Source: G039029935 sp039029935 (lineage in GTDB: Bacteria; Chloroflexota; Anaerolineae; Caldilineales; Caldilineaceae). From it: a stretch of 10,449 bases of DNA. Shown piece by piece: positions 1 through 7,100 of this stretch. The stretch spans positions 1 to 10,449 of the forward strand of contig JBCCFC010000380.1 in the NCBI GenBank assembly GCA_039029935.1, in the 5' to 3' direction. Under the pieces are notes generated by a model. That model ran no database searches and was not told the origin of the DNA. It was given only the letters and a program-made list of their open reading frames with translations. Within the stretch, counting starts at the first letter, position 1. Each line of letters begins with the position of its first letter. The position numbers and the translations under genes are program-made.

Positions 1-112
1 CACAATGTTGTTTTTATTGAGGGCGATGCCGATAGAAACCCAATTGGATTATGACTTTGGATACGGTCTATCTATCATTTGGGTTGATGGCGAGAAAAAA
101 GCGACAGGGTAG
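1..112 (+). CDS. Possible 3' end of an upstream gene (partial, frame uncertain)
   Basis: Two forward frames stay open from the window edge. One reads HNVVFIEGDADRNPIGL and stops at TGA 52-54. The other runs to TAG 110-112 and ends DYDFGYGLSIIWVDGEKKATG; its codon use (gat, ggc, gtt, gag) resembles the genes downstream, and its stop lies inside the first arm of the 104-142 stem-loop, a usual place for a gene to end before a terminator. I slightly favour the second frame, but the fragment is too short to assign a family. The first frame reads like protein up to about codon 17 and the second after that, so a frameshift near 50 is also possible. I do not recognise a product. Confidence 0.3.
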   Translation, partial: TMLFLLRAMPIETQLDYDFGYGLSIIWVDGEKKATG

Positions 113-142
113 TGGAGAGATAGACGCTCTTCTCTGCCCTGT
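104..142 (+). terminator. Strong stem-loop before the first protease gene
   Basis: ACAGGGTAG (104-112) pairs with CTGCCCTGT (134-142), with one G-T pair. After one mismatch the stem continues through 114-119 against 127-132, leaving a 7-base loop at 120-126. That gives about 15 pairs in one hairpin. On the + strand only GTTTGG follows, a poor U-tract. On the - strand the hairpin is followed by CGC and six T (the complement of A6 at 94-99), the better intrinsic-terminator form, although no - strand gene is seen to the right. It may be a two-way terminator for the upstream gene or a 5'-leader structure of the protease gene. The folding is clear; the role is inferred. Confidence 0.5.
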
Positions 143-152
143 TTGGTATAGA
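143..152 (+). promoter_or_regulatory. Possible extended -10 promoter for the first protease gene
   Basis: TGGTATAGA (144-152) fits an extended -10 box (TGn followed by TATAGA). It lies directly after the 104-142 hairpin and about 30 bases before the ATG at 182. No convincing -35 box sits 16-18 bases upstream, since that region is the hairpin stem. The assignment is weak, and the real promoter may lie further upstream. Confidence 0.2.
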
Positions 153-172
153 CAAACTTTACAACTTTTATT

Positions 173-176
173 GGAG
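173..176 (+). promoter_or_regulatory. Ribosome binding site of the first protease gene
   Basis: GGAG lies 5 bases before the ATG at 182. It supports that start, which places a basic N-region and hydrophobic segment correctly for a signal peptide. Confidence 0.65.
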
Positions 177-181
177 AATTT

Positions 182-3100
182 ATGCTTGGTAACAACTCAA
201 AAAGACGAGGCATCACTCACGACCCTCGTCTGCTACAGGTTCTATTCATCACGATTCTGGTGATGGTTATGAGTAATAGCCTTGGAGTTTTGATGGCACA
301 GGCAAAGACTTCTGCCAATACAGATTCGCTTAACCCGCGCGAAGTGGGCTCAGCCACAAACGTGTTGCCTCATTTGCAGGTGATTGTTCAAGTGGCTGAC
401 CAGTTCGAAGATAGCGGCGAGATCACTGGCGAAGAAAGCAATGACTCGCTTACACAAGTGATAGAGATTATCGACAGCTATGGCGGTTCTGTTCTGGATA
501 CGTTTGCCTTGATTAACGGTGTTGTGGCAAGTGTTCCAGCAGGCCAACTTCATGCACTCAACGCTGACGAGCGTATCCTGAATGTTACGCTGGACGCGCC
601 TGTCCATAACCGTGAATCGTTTCTGACAGCCCCGGTCATCAGTCCGAGCGATGATGCTATTGAAAATCTTTCTGCTGCCCAAGAAAACACAGTCTATCTA
701 CCATTGGTCACAAGCGTGACCGAGCATCAAGTTCAGTCCGCGGCACAAAACCACGTGACGATGCCACTGACAAATACTGAAACAATCACACCGGTCATGA
801 CGATTTACACCGAAGCACTTGTTGATGGCTGGCAGGTTGTGCCTTGGGCCACTGTCGAACTCGTGTCAATGGATATCATCAGTGCAAATCACACCAGTGA
901 GAATCAACACATGATCTCGGTTGATTTTACAGAAGGATGGGATGGACTCTATCTGACGCATGACACACCGATAGCTGTTACCGATAAGACAATGGCGATG
1001 GTTGAGGCGTATGACACCTTGACTTTCTGGCTACACGGCGGTGATACGGGTGGGCAGGAGCTATGGGTCAAAGCCATGCCAGAATCGGGCGGGGCAATAA
1101 GTGAAATTGAGAGCAATTGGGGTGCATCCACAATCATTGTCAAAGCCAACGCCAATCAATGGACCTATTACGAAATACCTCTCAGAGAGCTAACTGGCGG
1201 TGCAGTGGGTGAGCCGTCTATGTTAACAGGGTTGTTGTGGCAAAATATGCGTGCAACCAGCCAGCCCACATTTTACATTGACAACATTCGCTTGGTAAAG
1301 CAACACCAGATGGCCGAAAGCGGACGGGCGGGTGAAGATAATGGGCTTCACTATCACTACTATGAGAGCCAGCAGGAATGGGATGCATTTCCAGACTTTA
1401 GTACATTGGCTCATGCATTCCAAGGTACAATTGACGATTTTAAAAAGGAGATCGTCAAAGAAAAGGATGCATATGGCATTGTCTATGATGGCTATATCCT
1501 GATTGAAAAAGCAGGTGAATATACATTTTCCACCAAATCTGAGGATGGAAATCGGCTCTATATTGATAACCAACTGGTGGTGGATAGCCCCGAACTCAAG
1601 CACAACAAGGAAGATGAGGGAACAGTAACCCTCTCGGAAGGCTATCATGCGATTAAAGTTGAGCTGTTTCAAAATAAAAAGAAACACAATTTAAAGGTCA
1701 AGTATGAGGGTCCCGATGTCAAAAAGAAAGATATCCCGAAACATCTCCTCTTTTTATCAGCCCCTCAAGCATTTGCATCTGGTGAAGGTACAGTAGAGAC
1801 TCAAACGGGCGAGATTGAGGTCGAATGGTGGACCAAGGTCAAGCATAAATTGATCTGGTATCTGCTAAACGACAAAGATTATCCACACCATCCGGATGGT
1901 GTAAACCAGCTTGATATGTTTGAGCTACCCAGCAATTGGCACGACGAGTATGGCACACGGATTCGGGGCTATATTCATCCACCTGTAGATGGCGAGTATA
2001 TCTTCTGGGTCGCAGGAAATGACCAGCATGAGCTACGTCTCAGCAGTGATGAATCCCCCCAGAGTGCCGCGATTGTGGCCTATAGTACAACAGAGACGGG
2101 TTATCGCCAATGGGATGAATATGACACCCAGATGTCTGCACCCATTTCTTTGGAAGCAGGGAAGCGTTACTATGTTGAAGCATTGCATAAAGCAGACAAA
2201 GGTGGCGACCATCTCTCGGTTGCATGGCAGATTCCCAATGGTGTGCGTGAAGTGATTGATGGTGACTATTTATCGCCTTATGACGTGACAAGCGCAGACC
2301 GAGGACTCATCGACCCGCTTGGCTATCTCGAAGCACTGCGGATTGTAGACTTACATCAAGACAAGCTTGAAGGTAAAGATGTCAATGTTGCCTATCTGGA
2401 TTCGGGGATTAATTCTTTAGTCCTTAAGTCACACTTCTCACATGCCAGCAATGATGATGAGGTTGATAAAGACGATCTCAACGGGCATGGCACACTCATG
2501 GCAACCATTGCCCACAGTCAGAGAAAATATAACGATCAGGAAATAGGTGTTGCGCCCAAGGCCAAGCTCTATAATTTTGCACGGTTGGACAGAGAGGGCA
2601 AAGGAACCTACTCCTCGTTGATTGACGGCATGGATGAAGCTCTCAAAAAAGGGATTGACATCATCAATCTCTCCCTGCAAGGTCCGGTTGTCGGTCCCTA
2701 TTGGGAGAATCCACTCAACCAGGCAGTTGAGGCACTGTGGGAAGCGGGCATCGTTGTTGTCGTGGCAGCAGGCAACACTGGCCCCCAGGCTGGCTCAGTC
2801 ACCACACCCGGCAACGACCCCTTTGTGATCACGGTCGGGGCCTATACCGACAACTATACACCCTTTGACTTTACCGATGATTTTGTGCCACCGTTCAGTG
2901 CCGCAGGGCCAACCGAGGTGGGTTTTGTCAAGCCTGACGTCGTCGCACCGGGTGCGCATCTGCTTGCACAAGCTGACCCCGGTAGCCGCTTTGCGCTCGA
3001 CAAGGACTCTCGTCGCACCGAAGATGGCTACTATATTGTCTCTGGTACATCCGCAGCAACTGCCTTTACCACTGGTGTGATTGCGCTGATGCTTGAAAAC

Positions 3101-3652
3101 GACCCATCCCTGACACCCGACCAAGTAAAATACCGTCTGATGGCTTCTGCTACACCTATCGTCAAGCAGGACCCAGAAACGGGCGAACAAACAACCTTTA
3201 GCATCTTCCAACAGGGGACGGGGCGGCTCAATCCGTATGATGCCATCTACTGGGACACAGCGAATGGACCTGCAAATGGCGTTGCCAACCAAGGGATGAC
3301 ACCGGGAGAAGCCTACTATGGCCCCGTTGAATATGATGCCGATCGGGGTGGCTACTATCTCGTTGATGAGGAGCGAAATCGCTTGCCCGAAGGTCAGGAC
3401 TACTTCTGGGGTGGTGGTTGGGCGTATGCTGGCGGCTGGGCCTATGCGGGTGAGTACGCATGGTCTGGGGGCTGGGCTTATGCGGGCGGCTGGGCTTATG
3501 CAGGTGGTTGGGCTTATGCGGGTGGCTGGGCTTATGCTGGCAGTTACTTCCCGAACGACAACTACTATTGGAATACAGATTACTACTGGTCTGGCAATAC
3601 CTATTGGTCTGGCAATGATTACTGGACAGGGTTTGTCGAAAGTAATTATTAA
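182..3652 (+). CDS. Secreted multidomain subtilisin-like (S8) serine protease with PA14 domains, copy 1
   Basis: This encodes an exported endopeptidase of 1,156 residues. Domains in order: Sec signal peptide (basic residues 7-16, hydrophobic 17-38, likely cut after AQA-41); inhibitor-I9-like propeptide (about 62-141, ending VTLDAPV); YLPLV motif (172-176); galactose-binding-like jelly roll (about 204-372, ending FYIDNIRLV); PA14 domain 1 (about 388-520, GLHYHYY to VKYEGP); PA14 domain 2 (about 548-700, with FWVAGNDQHELRLS and LSVAWQ); S8 catalytic domain (about 725-1040). Catalytic residues are Asp740 (YLDSGI), His769 (NGHGTLM), Asn865 (AAGNTGP) and Ser957 (GTSAAT), so the enzyme should be active. 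A Trp/Tyr/Gly hexad tail (1072-1149) ends the chain; there is no LPXTG or C-terminal membrane segment. The mature protein contains no cysteine. PA14 and the jelly roll suggest glycan binding, an inference from family knowledge. The propeptide is unusually far from the catalytic domain. The next gene is its tandem paralogue. The protease class is very secure; the substrate is unknown. Confidence 0.93.
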   Translation: MLGNNSKRRGITHDPRLLQVLFITILVMVMSNSLGVLMAQAKTSANTDSLNPREVGSATNVLPHLQVIVQVADQFEDSGEITGEESNDSLTQVIEIIDSYGGSVLDTFALINGVVASVPAGQLHALNADERILNVTLDAPVHNRESFLTAPVISPSDDAIENLSAAQENTVYLPLVTSVTEHQVQSAAQNHVTMPLTNTETITPVMTIYTEALVDGWQVVPWATVELVSMDIISANHTSENQHMISVDFTEGWDGLYLTHDTPIAVTDKTMAMVEAYDTLTFWLHGGDTGGQELWVKAMPESGGAISEIESNWGASTIIVKANANQWTYYEIPLRELTGGAVGEPSMLTGLLWQNMRATSQPTFYIDNIRLVKQHQMAESGRAGEDNGLHYHYYESQQEWDAFPDFSTLAHAFQGTIDDFKKEIVKEKDAYGIVYDGYILIEKAGEYTFSTKSEDGNRLYIDNQLVVDSPELKHNKEDEGTVTLSEGYHAIKVELFQNKKKHNLKVKYEGPDVKKKDIPKHLLFLSAPQAFASGEGTVETQTGEIEVEWWTKVKHKLIWYLLNDKDYPHHPDGVNQLDMFELPSNWHDEYGTRIRGYIHPPVDGEYIFWVAGNDQHELRLSSDESPQSAAIVAYSTTETGYRQWDEYDTQMSAPISLEAGKRYYVEALHKADKGGDHLSVAWQIPNGVREVIDGDYLSPYDVTSADRGLIDPLGYLEALRIVDLHQDKLEGKDVNVAYLDSGINSLVLKSHFSHASNDDEVDKDDLNGHGTLMATIAHSQRKYNDQEIGVAPKAKLYNFARLDREGKGTYSSLIDGMDEALKKGIDIINLSLQGPVVGPYWENPLNQAVEALWEAGIVVVVAAGNTGPQAGSVTTPGNDPFVITVGAYTDNYTPFDFTDDFVPPFSAAGPTEVGFVKPDVVAPGAHLLAQADPGSRFALDKDSRRTEDGYYIVSGTSAATAFTTGVIALMLENDPSLTPDQVKYRLMASATPIVKQDPETGEQTTFSIFQQGTGRLNPYDAIYWDTANGPANGVANQGMTPGEAYYGPVEYDADRGGYYLVDEERNRLPEGQDYFWGGGWAYAGGWAYAGEYAWSGGWAYAGGWAYAGGWAYAGGWAYAGSYFPNDNYYWNTDYYWSGNTYWSGNDYWTGFVESNY
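3395..3628 (+). repeat. Array of 13 in-register hexapeptide (18-bp) repeats, copy 1
   Basis: This is the coding sequence of the C-terminal tail, residues 1072-1149. Read in sixes it gives QDYFWG, two GGWAYA, GEYAWS, four GGWAYA, GSYFPN, DNYYWN, TDYYWS, GNTYWS and GNDYWT, followed by a short GFVESNY end. Two unit types share one register: one with Trp at position 3 and Tyr at 5, the other with Tyr at 4 and Trp at 5. GEYAWS is intermediate. The third codon of the last four GGWAYA units is always GCT, whereas the paralogue always uses GCC, which suggests homogenisation within each gene. Family knowledge gives no firm function; a sorting, surface-retention or self-association module is an inference. 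Confidence 0.85.
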
Positions 3653-3670
3653 GCGTTTTTAGTGGAAAAT

Positions 3671-3732
3671 TCATTTGTATTGATATTTGTAAGGTTAAAT
3701 TGCCTGAAGCCTACGATAATCAATACAAATGA
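3671..3732. repeat. 14-bp inverted repeat downstream of the first protease gene
   Basis: TCATTTGTATTGAT (3671-3684) is perfectly complementary to ATCAATACAAATGA (3719-3732), with a 34-base interval. The arms are AT-rich and no U-tract follows the second arm, so a simple intrinsic terminator is unlikely. It may be a 3'-end stabilising structure of the first protease mRNA or a protein-binding site. The inverted repeat is certain; its role is open. Confidence 0.5.
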
Positions 3733-3845
3733 TTTAGCCCAACAGACCAACATCTAACCAAAAACTTCACATCAACAAACATTTGTCCGTAATGTCTTCT
3801 CTATAAAATCAATCATATTTTTTAGACACATCCAATAATAGCTTC

Positions 3846-3895
3846 TAACAGCAAACTGACAGGTTATACAACGATTGAACCGTATATACTATAAT
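3846..3895 (+). promoter_or_regulatory. Promoter-like element upstream of the second protease, shared with the window's right end
   Basis: TAACAGCAAACTGACAGGT (3846-3864) is followed 20 bases later by TATACTATAAT (3885-3895). The same arrangement occurs at 10390-10435, with 17 of 19 bases shared in the first block and TATACTA at exactly the same distance. TATACT or TATAAT is a good -10 box, but TGACA lies 23 bases before TATACT, too far for a standard sigma-70 -35, so the first block may be an activator site or belong to another sigma class. A transcript starting here would have a leader of about 240 bases before the ATG at 4142. Confidence 0.4.
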
Positions 3896-4076
3896 GTATG
3901 ACAACTTGCAAAACAGTTTTGGCAGATAATTTATTCCACATAAAACAGCTTGAAAAATTTTAAGCCAACATCTAAAAATAAATAAAACAACTTTATATCA
4001 TAGTTCAATTACACACATTAAACAATTTGGCTCACATGACTTTGGTCTAATCTTTTTTTTCAGGATACTAGAGCGG

Positions 4077-4095
4077 TTTCAGCTTACCACTGAAA
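4077..4095 (+). other. Small stem-loop in the 5' leader of the second protease
   Basis: TTTCAG (4077-4082) pairs with CTGAAA (4090-4095) around a 7-base loop, about 45 bases before the start codon. It is short and may be incidental. I do not recognise a riboswitch class. Confidence 0.25.
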
Positions 4096-4127
4096 ATCGT
4101 TGGGTGCGAAGAAGACAGGCATTATTT

Positions 4128-4134
4128 AGGGAGA
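4128..4134 (+). promoter_or_regulatory. Ribosome binding site of the second protease gene
   Basis: AGGGAGA ends 7 bases before the ATG at 4142, a strong Shine-Dalgarno that fixes this start. Confidence 0.7.
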
Positions 4135-4141
4135 TCAGAAG

Positions 4142-7100
4142 ATGAGAACACAACGACAATTAACATACTTCACACGTTTACGCCGTTTTGTCCAAGGCTT
4201 CACGCAAATGCTCTTAATGACGGCAGTCATCATAACCGTAAGTAATACGTTGGGATATACTCTGTGGAGTCAGGTTTCCCATGCACAAGCAAGCCCATTC
4301 AATGCGACTACCTTGCCGCACCTACAGGTGATTGTTCAGGCCCCTGACTCCGACCAGACAGCAACCCAACTCAACGACGTGATTGCTACTTATGGCGGGA
4401 CCGTGACCAGCGAGTTGACATTGATCGATGGTGTCGTCGCAAGCGTCCCTGCCGACCAGATTCACGCACTCAAAACAGATGAACGCATTGGCAATGTTAC
4501 GCTGGATGCACCTGTTCACAACCGTGAGTCGTTTATTACAGCCCCTGTTATGGATGCAGAAACTGCGTCGGCTTCTGTAGAAAATTCCCCAGAAGCCATT
4601 AGCCAAGGCGAAAATGACATCTATCTGCCCCTCATTACCAATGGCATCGGTCAGCAATCACGGTTATCCACAGCACCCAATCAGGATCAGGAAGTGGCTC
4701 CTGTCATGACGATCTACAACGATGAACTGGCGGCGACCTGGCAGGTCGTGCCTTGGGCCGAGATTCGTTTTATAGACACAGACTCTATCAATTCTGAGAT
4801 TGCAGTGGCAAGTGGGCAAGCAATGGCCGTTGACTTTTTGGCGGGCTGGGATGGATTATATTTGGCACACGGCACACCCATCCCTGTCACAGATGCCACG
4901 ATGAATACACAGGGCAGCTATGACACGCTATCGTTCTGGCTGCATGGTGGGTCAACGGGTGGACAAGAAATTTGGGTCAAGGCATTAAACGAAGTCGATG
5001 AGGACTGGGCATCTTCCAGCATTGTTGTCAAAGCACAGGCCAATCACTGGACCTACTACGAAATTGCGCTTAATGAGTTAACCGATGGCGTGACGGGAGG
5101 CCAGACAGACGATCAAGCTGTACTGACAGGGTTGATCTGGCAGAGTATGCAAGCAAGCCCCCAGGCCACATTTTATATTGACAATATTCGTCTGACCAAG
5201 CAACATCAAATGGTCAACAACGGTCGTGCTGAACCGCAAAATGGGCTCAACTATCGTTACTATGAAGGGCGCTGGAGTGGATTGCCCGACTTTGGCACAC
5301 TGACACCTGCCTATCATGGCACAATCGACAACTTCAAGCTCAGTGTGCGTGACCGCAATCGCAATTTTGGTGTTGCCTATGATGGCTACATCCATATCGA
5401 AACAGGCGGGCATTACAGATTTTATAACAAAGCCGATAATGCCAGTCAACTCTATATCAATGACCAGCTTGTGGTCGATGACACCGATGAACAGGATGAC
5501 AGTCAACAGCAAGGTCGTATTTGGTTACATCGCGGGTATCACAAAATTGAACTTTTCTTCTATCAAAAACAGGGTGATCATAAGCTAACCGTCAAATATA
5601 AAGGACCGGACACCGCAGATGAGAAGACATATATTCCCGATGAGGTGTTATATTTTGCGATTCAAGAGCAACTTTTTTCGACCAGCATACTCATGACTAG
5701 TACCTGTGATGATGATTGTGATGATGGTGATGACGACGACGGCGATGACGATGATGATGACGACGATGATGATGACGATGATGATGACGATGACGATGAC
5801 GACGATGACAACAATGAATCGAATAGCAATGACCAAGCAAACGCGCCGATTTCTGTCACCACGGCGAACAATAATCGCGGCACAATTACAAACAATTGGT
5901 GGACAAACATCGATGGTGGCCTCATTTGGTATCTGCTCAATGATCCAGACTATCCCAATCATCCCGATGGGTCTGATCAGATTACAAAGTTTGAACTTCC
6001 TTACAGATGGTGGCCGCATTATGGTGTACACATCCAAGGGTATCTCTATCCGCCAGTAGACGGGTACTATCACTTCTGGGTTGCTGGAAACGATCAGCAT
6101 GAGCTACGCTTAAGCACGGATGAGAGTCCACAAAATGCGTCTATCATTGCCCATAGTGTCTCCGCATCAGGCTATCGAGACTGGGATGATTACCCAACGC
6201 AAGCATCAGCACCAATTTATCTACAGGCGGGTCAACGGTACTACATTGAGGCGTTACAAAAGCAGGATGTTTGGTCGGGACATCTCTCTGTTGCATGGCA
6301 AATTCCCAACGGCACACGCGAGGTCATTGACGGCACCTACCTATCACCCTTGGACGCAACAGGGGGTGAAGGCAGGGACGTTATTAACCCAACAGGCTAT
6401 CTTGATGCACTGAACGTGAGCAGCATTCATGCAGACGCCATTGACGGTACTGGGGTAAATGTTGGCTACATTGACTCAGGCATCAGTCCCCTGGTATTGG
6501 CGTCAGCCTATGCCAATGCATTCACAGGGACAGATATTAACGATCCAAATGGACACGGAACCTTGATGGCAAGCATTGCCCACAGCCAAGATAATCATGA
6601 AGGTCAGTCGATAGGGATTGCACCAGCTTCGCAGATTTTCAACTTTGCCAGCTTGGATGACGAGGGCAAAGGCACCTATTCATCGATTATTGAAGGGATG
6701 GATGATGCACTGTTACAAGGCGTCAAGGTAGTGAACCTATCGCTCCAAGGGCCTGTTCTCGGTCCCTATTGGGAGAATCCGCTCAATCAAGCGGTTGAGG
6801 CCTTGTGGGAGGCAGGTATTGTTGTCGTGACAGCCGCAGGGAACACTGGGCCTCATGCAGGGTCCGTTACAACACCGGGCAACGATCCATTTGTGATTAC
6901 CGTCGGCGCATACACAGACAACTTTACACCGTTTGACGACACCGATGATTTTGTCCCGCCCTTTAGTGCAGCGGGACCAACTGAGGTCGGTTTTGTCAAG
7001 CCCGACATTGTGGCACCAGGTGCGCATCTACTCGCCCAAGTTCACAGCGATAGCAACTTTGCGCTTGACCCAGACTCACGCCGTACCGAAGATGGCTACT

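Larger units (their letters stand above)
3653..4141. other. AT-rich spacer between the two protease genes
   Basis: No ORF here reads like a protein and no RNA gene is recognised. The spacer holds a 14-bp inverted repeat near the first gene, a promoter-like element at 3846-3895, a T8 run at 4053-4060 not preceded by a hairpin, a small stem-loop at 4077-4095 and the ribosome binding site of the second protease. The length of almost 500 bases and the internal promoter-like element suggest that the second protease is transcribed at least partly on its own. An 11-base direct repeat CCAACATCTAA (3747-3757 and 3965-3975) may be chance in such AT-rich DNA. Confidence 0.6.

Noticed and set aside
1..60. 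Minus-strand reading VSIGIALNKNN, resembling a GGDEF or cyclase fragment
   Set aside because: A stop codon lies just before it and none of the other expected domain motifs occurs in the - strand to the right, so the resemblance is probably chance.
51..263. Forward ORF of 70 codons overlapping the first protease start
   Set aside because: It has no Shine-Dalgarno, overlaps the signal-peptide coding region in another frame, and its protein has no recognisable features.
3395..3628. CRISPR-like or minisatellite array
   Set aside because: The 18-bp units are contiguous, without spacers, and stay in frame within a protein with conserved amino-acid pattern.
3228..3674. Minus-strand ORF rich in His/Pro/Lys/Ser opposite the hexad repeat
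   Set aside because: It is the antisense reading of the GGWAYA array; the periodicity follows from the repeat on the coding strand. The same holds at 7302-7628.
3747..3975. Direct repeat CCAACATCTAA in the first spacer
   Set aside because: Eleven bases in AT-rich DNA with no further similarity around the copies is weak evidence for a functional repeat.
4051..4060. T8 run as an intrinsic terminator before the second protease
   Set aside because: No GC-rich stem precedes it, so the run alone is not evidence of termination.
4142..4300. Twin-arginine signal peptide in the second protease
   Set aside because: The RR-F-V sequence does not fit the (S/T)RRxFLK consensus, and the paralogue has an ordinary Sec-type signal.
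5648..6100. Minus-strand ORFs with long Ile/Val or Ser runs
   Set aside because: They are antisense readings of the GAY-codon poly-Asp tract. The hydrophobic run is not a real membrane segment.
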